A stretch of 59,521 nucleotides of DNA from assembly GCF_000003605.2 (NCBI RefSeq), contig NW_003119428.1:469546-529066 (forward strand). The letters run 5' to 3'. The translations under genes and the position numbers were made by a program. Origin of the DNA: Saccoglossus kowalevskii. Lineage: Eukaryota; Hemichordata; Enteropneusta; Harrimaniidae. Below, piece after piece: positions 1-11,200 of this stretch. Under the pieces are notes generated by a model. That model had not been told where the DNA came from. It was given only the letters and a program-made list of their open reading frames with translations, and ran no database searches. Every line of letters begins with the position of its first letter. The stretch's first letter is position 1.

Positions 1-690
1 AATGAAAACTGACAAAGCATGTCCAAAATACACATTTTCAAGAAACAAGATGGCTGCCAGTCGGCCATTTTGAATCAAATCGCTAAACCACTGCATGTGC
101 ATATGTCCCACATAAGGTACTTGGCACATGCAAAGAATGAACAGAATCGGTCCACAGGATTCTGAAATATGACTCTGGACAGACTGACGCACAGACGGAT
201 GGACACACGGACAGATGGACAGACTCAGGGACTCACGGACGGTCGGGGACATGTATCCTAACATGTATGATCTATGTAATAAATTTGAATGAAAACTGAC
301 AAAGCATGTCCAAAATACGACATTTTCAAAAAACAAGATGGCTGCCAGTCGGCCATCTTTGATCCAATTGTGAAATAAATCGTCATGGACATGTATCCTA
401 ACATGTATAATCTATGTACTAAATTTGAATGAAAACTGACAAAGCACGTTCAAAATACAACATTTTCAAAAAACAAGATGGCTGCCAGTCGACCATTTTG
501 AATTGAATCGCTAAACCACTGCATGTGCATATGTCCCACATAAAGTACTAGGCACATGCAAAGAATGAACGGAATCGGCCCAAGGGATTCTGAGATATGA
601 CTCCCGACGGACGCACGTACGCACAGACGGACGGACGGACGGGGACCGAATTATAAGTCCCCGTTTTCAGACTTCATCCGAACGGGGACT
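1..690. repeat. Dispersed repeat, three partial tandem copies
   Basis: Three copies of one sequence start near 1, 288 and 428, each opening with AATGAAAACTGACAAAGCA and followed by a segment with AACAAGATGGCTGCCAGTCG. The first and third copies are longer and also share a block containing CACTGCATGTGCATATGTCC, and both run into a degenerate ACGGACGGAC tract. The right edge carries a small hairpin, CGGGGAC then GTCCCCG (about 643-665). Copies differ by substitutions and truncation, so these are old. No open frame is conserved. Most likely a non-autonomous transposon family that has landed or duplicated in tandem; the class is not determined. Confidence 0.7.
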
Positions 691-1745
691 AACAATGTTA
701 AATCATTCTTCAAATGCTCAGTTTATCCTTTGAAAACAACTATTTTTTTATTTAAAAAACAAATCATGCCCCATCATGTCCCATCAAAATCCAAGCCAAA
801 AGATCGTACTACAACATCGGCAAATCTCTTCCGCATTGCGTTTAATAACATTAACATATTTAAATGAGCTATGGTAATTTTAACACGTTGGCATCATCCA
901 TCGTTTTCATTGGTTAATTATCAATTTGACCTATCAGGTCAAAGAACACCATTTTAGGTCGAAACATGGCGGGTATTCATTTCTACAGCATCGAGCATTG
1001 AAAAAGCGATCGGAATCGATGAAATAAAGTTGAAATTTATTTGCATTTCATAACAATTCAACGAATTTATTTTTTGTACGTTATTAAAATCATTACTAGG
1101 TAATAATCAACAATTGTGAAACGCAGCCTGACCGGCTTACGCTACCATGATCATTTGCTACTAAGAAATGCAGTTGTGTTCGTTTTTATTTGAAACTTCT
1201 TTTAGTTTTAGAATATACTTTCGTTACTAATAAAATGAAACAAAATAATTCTATTTGGCGCACGAGGTTCATTAATGTGATTTTTTTGGAGAAAAATGCG
1301 CCGTCTACTTTTTAATTCAGCTAGAAAAAATGCATACAATTTTAGATTAGCTTCTGCAATAGTGTCTTTCGTTTTAGGTGGTCCAACTGCCGGTGTTGAA
1401 AATCGTAGGTGGATTTTTCAATGAAAATATAAGCCCCCTAAAAATATTTGATGATAATTTTTTGAAAATTTTAACCCCAAATAAGTGCCCACCAGCCGTG
1501 AAACCGCCCAGGGCGATTTTTCAGATGGGCGAATTTACGACAGAATCCGGTATATATAAAAAAAATTAAAAACAAAAATTGGAGCCTACATTAACAATAC
1601 CATTCCAGCAAATTAAAAGGAATTTCGTATCGTAGAAGTTCAAAATTCAATAATATGCAGGGATACAGGGATACAGGGAGATGACTTCCAATTTTTTGTA
1701 TAAGTCGATATTTAATGATTAAATATTTTATTTCTATCATTGCAG
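691..1745. other. Presumed last intron of PSMB6; no exon recognised
   Basis: This AT-rich stretch lies directly upstream of the PSMB6 terminal exon and ends in a splice acceptor (TTTCTATCATTGCAG at 1731-1745). I looked for the preceding PSMB6 exon, which should end just before the codons for the AISLA segment, and did not find it. A 63-codon open frame at 1378-1569 has low-complexity, unfamiliar content and resembles no proteasome segment. Confidence 0.5.
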
Positions 1746-1873
1746 CTATATCCCTAGCCATTGCTAGAGATGGCGGAAGTGGTGGAGTCATCAGACTAGC
1801 GGTAATTACAAAAGACGGTGTTGAGAGAAAAGTTATTCTGGGAAACCACCTACCATGTTTTTATGATGGGTGA
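1746..1873 (+). CDS. PSMB6: Proteasome subunit beta type-6 (beta-1), last exon, partial
   Basis: This is the C-terminal exon of the catalytic beta-1 subunit of the 20S proteasome, the caspase-like site that cleaves after acidic residues in cytosolic and nuclear proteasomes. After a clean acceptor at 1745 the exon begins in phase 2 and reads [20 protein letters not shown], then a segment with [18 protein letters not shown] and a TGA stop at 1871-1873. The [10 protein letters not shown] block and the VILGN-LP-F end are the strongly conserved C-terminal strands of PSMB6 and its vertebrate paralogue PSMB9. Only about 42 of roughly 235 residues are present, so the N-terminal catalytic threonine is outside the window. 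An ATTAAA near 2003 could act as poly(A) signal. It lies antisense to the BRAT1-like gene, about 300 bp from that gene's last visible exon. The splice junction argues against a processed pseudogene. Confidence 0.88.
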
Positions 1874-2179
1874 TAAACTGAGATGACCTAAGATGCTTAT
1901 GGTTGCTATGGCAATGGAGATCAGAATGAATATGATGAACGAAATACTGAGAATGAATTCTACTCTTCAGATATCATGTTTTTTCTTTAAAAATTAGATT
2001 GAATTAAATTTTGTGTACATGTACATCAGAAATGTTGTATTATTTTTATATAATGACTTTGTCAGACCAGCTGTAGTAAAACCTTTGCTTCAAATTCAGG
2101 CTTGGATGTTCATAATTTAATAGCAAACACAGAAACACAGAGTAATGTTATCAATATTAAAACAAGACAATAGACCTAC

Positions 2180-2247
2180 GGTACTATCCATATGTGGATT
2201 GTCCACCATTTTCACCACTACACCACTCAGTTGATACAAGTCATCGT
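2180..2247 (-). CDS. BRAT1: BRAT1 exon 7 (residues 482-504), last visible
   Basis: Acceptor TATTTTTTTTTTTGCCAG before 2247. 68 nt in the frame set by exon 6, encoding DDDLYQLSGVVVKMVDNPHM and DST. The V-V-K-M-x-D-N-P-H-x-D-S-T text fits the BRAT1 helix containing L-E-S-P-G-S-S-P-T. The donor is inferred as ACC|GTAGGT at 2180; a less likely donor is TAG|GTCTAT six nt on the minus strand downstream, at 2175. Without splicing the frame runs to a stop at 2117-2119, which would give a protein of about 524 residues. Confidence 0.65.
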
Positions 2248-5200
2248 CTGGCAAAAAAAAAAATAGGTAACAATTAAAATCATACATCACATAAACTTTA
2301 TATATCACTAGAAAAAAAATGTCATTCCGAAGCTTTGACTTGAACCTTGATTCTGCTTTAATCATTTTTTTACAAGTTAACACTTGTGTCTAGTTGAGAA
2401 ATTGTCTCACAACTTTTCAAACCCTATCAACTTAATGAACAGATCAATATTCCTTTCATGTCTTCTTCAATCAGCACACTACCTAGAGTTCATGGGGGAA
2501 TGGAACTTATAATGATGTCAGGCAAATAGTGATATGATCAGAAAATCACTACATTTCTAGAAATTGTATAGAAATAAGCAAGTCGATCAAAGAACTGGTC
2601 AGTGTTCATCTTGACTGTCTTTGCTATGTATTTAATTTACAATTATATGTGTTTTGCGTTTCAAAAATTGGCAATAACCTTATTCATTTCTCTTTACAAA
2701 ATGTACCTCACAAGTTTTACAATATAGGTAGGTACAAATTATAAGAAACATGCCAGATCACATGATCATAAATAGTTCTACATTATGCTAATATCATGCA
2801 AATGGTTCTGCATTATGCTAATAGTATGCAAATAGCTCTACATTATGCTAATATCATGCAAATGGTTCTGCATTATGCTAATATCATGCAAATGGTTCTG
2901 CATTATGCCAATAGCATGCAAATGGTTCTGCATTATGCTAATAGCATGCAAATGGTTCTGCATTATGCTAATAGCATGCAAATGGTTCTGCATTATGCTA
3001 ATAGCATGCAAATGGTTCTGCATTATGCTAATATCATGCAAATGGTTCTGCATTATGCTAATATCATGCAAATGGTTCTGCATTATGCTAATATCATGCA
3101 AATGGTTCTGCATTATGCTAATATCATGCAAATGGTTCTGCATTATGCTAATATCATGCAAATGGTTCTGCATTATGCTAATATCATGCAAATGGTTCTG
3201 CATTATGCTAATAGTATGCAAATAGCTCTACATTATGCTAATAGCATGCAAATGGTTCTGCATTATGCTAATATCATGCAAATGGTTCTGCATTATGCTA
3301 ATATCATGCAAATGGTTCTGCATTATGCTAATATCATGCAAATGGTTCTGCATTATGCTAATAGCATGCAAATGGTTCTGCATTATGCTAATAGCATGCA
3401 AATAGCTCTACATTATGCTAATATCATGCAAACAGATCGGCATTATGCTAATAGTATGTAAATTAGCTCCACATTATGCTAATATCATGCAAACAGATCT
3501 GCATTATGCTAATAGTAAGCAAATAGCTCTGCATTATGTTAACAGCATGCATATGGCTCTGCATTATGCTAATAGTATGCAAATGACTCCACATTATGCT
3601 AATAGCATGCAAATGGATCTACATTATGCTAATAATATGCACATAGTTCTACATTATGCTAATAGTATGCAAATAGATTGAAAATGAGTAAAAGTTAGGA
3701 AGGTTACTCACCACTGACTGCGTATACATCACATAATGTCAATGCTAAATCCAGTAAAAACTTGGTTAATTTGGTGTTACCTAGTAGATGCTTCGTATAT
3801 TGAGTCGATAGATTTTGACGATCTGGTGAACTTGTGATTGGTAAGAGTATTATGGGATATTTGAGAAATCTACACAACTTATCATCATCCAATCGCCCAC
3901 CCTGTAAAAATCAATATGGTGATATTCATTTGTCAATTGTGTATTAAAATCTAAGTTACAAACAGCATGAAAGACAAAATTGTCAACTTTTACAAAACAA
4001 AATTGCATATTTGTTATTGTTAAGCTCTGTAGCGTAAATGCTCGTTTAGCTAAAAATTAACTATAAAATGTGTAAAAAAAAAAAAAAAAATGACAAAAAT
4101 TATGTAGATCACTAAAAGTGCTCAAATCCTTGTATTTAAAAATATTACAAATTCAACAAAAACATTTACTTTTCATTGAAATGCTGATAAAAACAGTAGT
4201 ACCGGTAATTCTGTGAACAGTTGTCCTTTCACCCATCCATATATCACTAGAGGGCGCTATCTTTATACATTTGGAAAATCAAAGATAAACAAGCAGCCTC
4301 TCGGCTGAGATAGCTCCGCTGTTAGCAATGCACATTTTAATTAAAGAACTGAAGACATCATTAGAAAATGAACAATATGTATAGTATCAAAGCAATCGGA
4401 CTTACAGTTTTTAACAAGAAATCGAAAATATCACTTTCTACCAAAAATTACAAAAATATTCACCAAAATTAGTGAATTGAAGATATCATCACAAAATGAA
4501 CAAATCTGAGAGAGGTTCACATGTAGTACCTATATATGTAATATCAAAGCAATTGGACTTGCGGTTTTTAACAAGAAGTCGAAAATATCACTTTTTACCA
4601 AAAATGACAAAAATATTCACCAAAATTAGAGAATTGAAGATATCAACATGAAATGAACAAACCTAAGAGAGGTCTATACACCAAGTATAAAAGCATTCAG
4701 GCTAGTAGTTTTTAAGAAGTCGAAAAAGTAAAATATTGACACGGACGACGACGGACAATCACTCATATGATAAGCTCCGCTCGACAAAGTCGACAGCGGA
4801 GCTAAAAAGATACAAGCACACTGTAATAGCTTTGAAGTACAATACATCGGTTGTCAAGAACTTATTGATTACCTTCGTACATTGCCGTTGCAGTGCCATT
4901 ATAGAGTGCATTACTAAACTAATGCATGTACCTCTAGACTTCATGGCGGCCATTATGAAATCCACCGTCGACGAACTAATAACAGTACTTGGAGATGGAT
5001 GGAGACAAAAATCTAGTGGCAGAAAAACTAACTCATATAATCTGAAAAAAACAAGAAAATAAATCCATAATTTGAGTAAGTTTGTGTTTTAAACTTGTGG
5101 GTTTATCTTAATAATTAAAATTCAGAATAAAAAGGGGCTATATTTAAAAGATGAATAATTGCAACGGCCACACTCTTTTCAAGCAGCATTATGCATTGAG

Positions 5201-8200
5201 CCTTAAAGTCAACTTGCGTCATCATTCACAAATTTTAATTTTTTTTTAATTTTTTCATAATTTTTCAAAATTTTCGATCAAGACTTGTAGTAAATAGAAA
5301 ATTAGGTCCATTTGGTCAAAAATTATCAAAAAAATATATAGAAAAATACATAAAAAATGGCAAAATGCTACACAAAAATTTGACGGGAAAAACGATTATG
5401 GCACTTGTATAATATAATCATGAATTGACAGATAATAAATTCCACCTTGCAACTTTCTGTCAAATATATGATTACCTATTATGCTGCTCATGTTGTTGAT
5501 CCATTTCTAATAGCAGCGTTGTTGTTAATTTCAGCGCTGGGCTTAATTTCCCATGATGCATCAGTGACATAATCATCACAATTATATCATCCATTTGAAT
5601 CCAGTCGGATGTCCTGAAAGACGAAATACGTTGAAAAACAACACAGAACATAAACTGTTGAATATTTGTCACAATCGTTCTTTGGAGTATTATTAATAAT
5701 ACTGCAATTTACTTTTACAATCTACTTTCACATCTGTACACTTCCCTGAGCAAGAGAGGTAGTGTTGACTAGCGCCCTCTAGAGTTCTGGGTATGTTGTT
5801 TATTGTCGGTAAACTGTATTTTAAAAACAATGTTCCATAGATGCAGATATGGTAAGAATCCTACGACAAGCTCAGATGAAAATTAAGACACTAATTTTTA
5901 AATGAAATATAACACTGTCACTCACTGGAGATTCTCTATGTATTGTGTATATGATATACTAAAAAAAAAAATAGCTTTGTCATACAGAAATAAAGATATC
6001 AATTTTGTTTCGGACTTGATTACTTGCTTTCAAAGTTATTATTTCAGCGTTGCAATGTGACAACAATTCAATATAATCCAATTTATCATTTCAAACCAAG
6101 CATTATCTCTATGCTGTGAAGTCAACAATATTTACGATGTGCAAAATTGGATACAATATTTCAATATTATCTGATGGAACTATAAATATCGTAAAGATGT
6201 CACCTTGTTTTCCGTGCAATAACTATAAATAACTCGACAATATTCGCACATACACCGGCATCACAATTTATCACCATATCCTGGCAACTTGCTAGTAAAT
6301 ATGTTTCCATGGCAACACTTCCCCCAACAGATTGATCAGTTTCAAAGAGTTTTCTGAGCATCTGTAGTACGGATACAATTTCTGGCTTTTCTATCGTAGA
6401 GTCACTTCTTAAGACTTTTGTCATGTACTGCAATAAACGTTCACCGATGAATGAAGAGCTGGAGGATGTCTCCCGGCAACCAGAATGTGTCTCCAAGCAA
6501 CGTGATGACTTCTCATCAATTGCATGCTTTTCTTTTCCATTGTCCAACTGTGACTTTTTCACTAATGCTACTTTTTCTCTTTCAGCAAGCATGCCATGTT
6601 TATAACACCAAACGATGAGACTAACGGTGAAATCTTGCGCTGCTGTTATTACGAACATGCTTGCATCAACAAGACAAGCAATGATTTGTTCAATACACTC
6701 TGTAAATAAAAAGTAGTTTGTCACAAAACAACAAAACATAACGTGACAGATAAAAGGATTTGTCAACTAAGAATAACTTATTGTAAACTTAATGTAAAAT
6801 TATGTATTGACATAAAAATCATCGTTTATTACCAAATTTATATTAACTTAATTAGTCCATAGAAGGTTATTTGAGAAGCATGCACAGACAGCGTGATATG
6901 CTTTCAACATATAGTAATCTCAAACTACAACTGTCTCAGGGTTTGCTAAGCATGATAAACAATAGAGGAAAACTCATTACAGCAATTCCCCCCTGAGAAA
7001 ATAAACTTTATTGAGGACAAAACAGAAATTGCAAGTTGCAAAATAGAAGTATCTTGCCAATTATTCACCCCCGAAGGCTGAATTGCTAATTATAGAGTCA
7101 GTACACATGCCATAAACGTTTAGATATTTTTTCCCCCTCGTGTAATATCTACATATTGATATTAAGTTTTGTAATTGTGGAGTCATATTGCAGATGGATG
7201 GATGTACTGCGTAATGAAATCTAATAGGAATGACCTGGTCACTGCTTGAGGAGCACGCCATAAATCAACACATATATCGACACTAATTGAGAAAAATTAC
7301 ACAATACTGACACAGTCGATGTAATTTAGCCGAAACAAAGTAGGATGTTTAATCGCCCGGGGATTGTTTTTATTCTCATTAAAAACCCTGGAGGATATAG
7401 ACAATGTATTTATAATATGCAACTCTTTAAGAAAGCCCACTTTACTTTTAAGAAGCAATTCTCAGAAGGGTTGGAGACAATAAATTATTCAAATTACCTA
7501 ACTGTGTAATTACTTGATACGCATAATTCAAATTAACTTTCATACTGTTGAGCCAGGCACAGCGTACGGATGCATCTAGCCAGTATTCGATCCCCTCCAA
7601 GGCTCTTTGGAAGATTCTGTGTTCAAGACTAGATTCAATACCAGTAAAATGAGCAGCCAGCAGTTGGACAGTGTCGTCATGCTTCAACAGGATACCGTTC
7701 AATTTTAACGCAAATGTCATGGTGCATGGTTCGCAGGATGTGGTGACAACATGCGAGAGGAACGATACTAATCCAACGTCTTCTTTGAATAATTTCATTC
7801 TGTCATCTGTAATGATATAGAGTTGTATTCTAATTTTGACCAAAATAAGACTGTTGAGCATGATACATGTATGATATTAATTAATGAGGAACATGAGAAT
7901 GTTGATTAAAATGAGATTAATGAACAAAATGAGATTGTTGACTAAAATGAAATTGAGCAAAAATAAAATTGTTGACCAAACTAAGAATATTGACTAAAAT
8001 GATATTGTTGAGCAAAATATGATATTGTTGAGCAAATTGAGATTGTTGACCAAAATGAAATTGTTGACCAAAATGAGATTAATGAGATTGTTTTAGAAAA
8101 TTTAGATTGTTGATCAAAATGAGATTGTTGAGTGAAATATGATATTGTTGACCAAATGAGACTGTAGACCAGAATATTAAAATGTTGGTTATCGGTAATA

Positions 8201-11200
8201 TATGAGATTGTTGTCAAAAGCAAAATTGTTGATAAAAAAATAGAAATATCATTGAATGTGAATTAATAATAATTTGAAAATTACAGAAAATGTGCAAATT
8301 CTGTAAAGCACAATATAATAAGAAAAATATTCATAGATTTCAAGAATTTTAAAAATGATGGTTGTTAAAACTGAATTCCCTGTGACACAGAAATATAGGT
8401 GTTGCAAAGCACGAATAGTCGAAAATTGGCAGTTGAACACAGAGACAATTTTAGAGGGGGGGGGGTCCACAGGGGAGCGTTCATACCTCAAATCATTTTA
8501 CTCATATGAACATATCCCACAATGCAATGTACAATGACATCATTTCCACCTAACCAAACACCCTGCATCCACCTCAGGCACATACATATGACAGAACAAC
8601 TGTCTGACAAGTTTGACTGATAATAGATGCACAGTGAGAAAACCACATCAAAGAAGCGGTAATGCGCTAGATCTCAGATACCGTATTTCAAGTATTTTAT
8701 TTAAAAAAAATATCGTCAGAGTGATAACACTGTGATCTGGGGAGACACACTGATGACCTAAACCGTAGTCACGTCAGTTCTTTCAGTTCAATAGAGTCAC
8801 TGATGAACTGCATGTAAGCTTTCATGACCTCATACCCTGTTCTTATTGGTGACACAGACACAGGATTGGAAAAAAAAAAAACTTATTATTTAGTGATTAA
8901 AATCTAACTGAGATTAGTAAAAAAAAAATTACCAATCAGAGACAGGAGTTAATTATTCTGTTCAGAATTTGAAGGCTATCTTTTTAGAATTCTTAAGAAC
9001 ACTAATTGTGACATACCGGTAAATCAGTTGTTTTTATACATGCTATCAATGCCATCTTGTAATCCCAATTGAGCATACAGCAGGTCATATATAGACGTTT
9101 TTAATCTGGCACACTGTACAGATGCTGGTGTGATTGAGATAACATTCACTGAGTATACATGTACCTACAGAATGACTGAGGGTTTCGATATACAAACTGG
9201 GAGGTAGACATGAGAATTTGAATACAGGAGAACAATTTAGTCTAAGGGTAAAGAAAAAAAAAGATAATTCCATAATGATGGCATAATTTTTAAAGAATTA
9301 TGAGCGTGACTCACAAAGCTATCAGGTGACTTTTCATTTTTAAAGTCAGTATCATTGTCATCATTAATTTCAAATTATTCTTTTTAGTATTTACCTACGT
9401 TACTAATATAAGACATATTTTGGGAGATAGCAAGTAAGCTATGAAAGCAATCTAAGCTGGTTTAATCCAGCTTAAAGCTGGCAAAGTTACACTCTAGATA
9501 TAACAGATCGTGAACTGAAAGTACATATAGGCTTGAATTGACCCACGTTTATATATCATACCGGTAAAATAAAAGTGTAAACACCCTGGAGAACTGAAAG
9601 GTAGCACAGCGAACTGGCCCTGAAATCTGCATAATTAAACAACATTTTAAAAATGCATTCACTTCAACACAGTCTGCAGGAGACTGTGATTGCAGTACAT
9701 ATATGAGTACTGTGGAATACTTTATTTTCACTTGGAATTAATTTTTAAACATGGTTGTCCCCTTAACACTTCAGTAGCATACCAGTGAATACACTATCAT
9801 ACACAGTACACCTTGACTTTGAAGGTATGGTAACAGCTCCCTGGTTATTAATTGCTGGTACTGTTGGGTATATGTATAATATGTTATATTCTGATTAAAA
9901 AATCATAATACATGTGAGTGGCAACTTGGAATGTGTCGTTTGATTATTAATTCATGTCCCACGAATGGCAGTGATTTAGAAATACGTAAACATTTTCCAA
10001 GCATTCACAGCATTCGCTTTGCTAGTGAATTATTGCTGGTCAGTCAAAAACGATAACTGGTCCTGCATTTATGATAAATATACTATTCACAGACAGACAA
10101 AAAGTAAAATTAACAAAATTCTCTATCTGTATACATAACTCCTATTTTATTTCCTGTATTTTGACCCTTATCTGTGCAAATCAATGTAAAAGTACATGGG
10201 GATGGATGATAAGCTTTAACTCAAAACGTTAAGCACCCCCACCCCCTCCCCATCAGTCACGAGAGCGCATGTACTGCAAGGCAAGAGCAGATGACAATGT
10301 CAGTAATTGCTTTATTTCAATATCAAAACACATAATTTTCATAAATTCTACTTTATTTTAATTACAACTTTATTATTACACCAGTGTATGAAATTGGCCA
10401 TAAATTATTGCCAGACGTCAGGACTAGTAACTTTCTAAATTTCCCTTTCCTGGTAGAAAGTTACCAGTCCTGTTTATTTTTCCCTCATATTTTCACACTC
10501 ATTACAAAATAAAATATGAAACACATAGACTATTTGCTCAATTTATTGTTGATTTTCGCTGTGAGAAAGGAACATAGACAGCTTGAAGTATTTTACAGTA
10601 AACCTGCTTACACTCGTAGTCATTCGTAGCCACACAAATTCTGATTTCCATAATGCTACGATTGTTTGTTTTCTCTAGGTCTTATGTATTCGTTATTAGA
10701 TTCCTTCCTTTCATTGCTTTTTCAGCAGCTATTTCAAAGACTGATTACAAACTTTATAGCAAGTCTCAGAAGTATGGGGGCAGCCAATTTGCAAACTCGC
10801 TAGCATCATTGTGCATAAATTCTTTGCATCTTTTCCGGCATTGAACTTCAAGATTTTAACAAACGTCTTTTATCGAGGCTTCAATGTGTTTTATTTTATT
10901 GTTTTTTTTCCAGATATTGATTTTTAATTAATTCATCCAATATTTGAATCACACAAGATACCTAATTTTAGACGTGCATTTTCATGCTTATATGCTTCGC
11001 TCATTAGTGTATTTTCCGGCATATCTCATATCCTCATCCAGTATTGACAATGCTGTAATATATCATTTCCAATAAATTCTAGTCGCGCCCCCTACATGTG
11101 GGGAGCCACCTAACGCTAAAACAGGGAAATCCTCTTACCTGTACACTGTGTTATGTTTTCAATCAAAGTTAGCAGTTTTTCGACGCACGTATCGTCCACG

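Noticed and set aside
1378-1569. Possible extra exon upstream of the PSMB6 exon
   Set aside because: The reading frame is unlike any proteasome segment and has low-complexity text; no matching donor that would join in phase was found.
2796-3461. Long repetitive frames (MQMVLHYANI-type decapeptide repeats) on both strands
   Set aside because: The 30-bp unit is a multiple of three, so several frames stay open automatically; the array lies in a BRAT1 intron and units vary without codon constraint.
6423-6605. 60-codon plus-strand frame
   Set aside because: Antisense shadow of BRAT1 exon 3.
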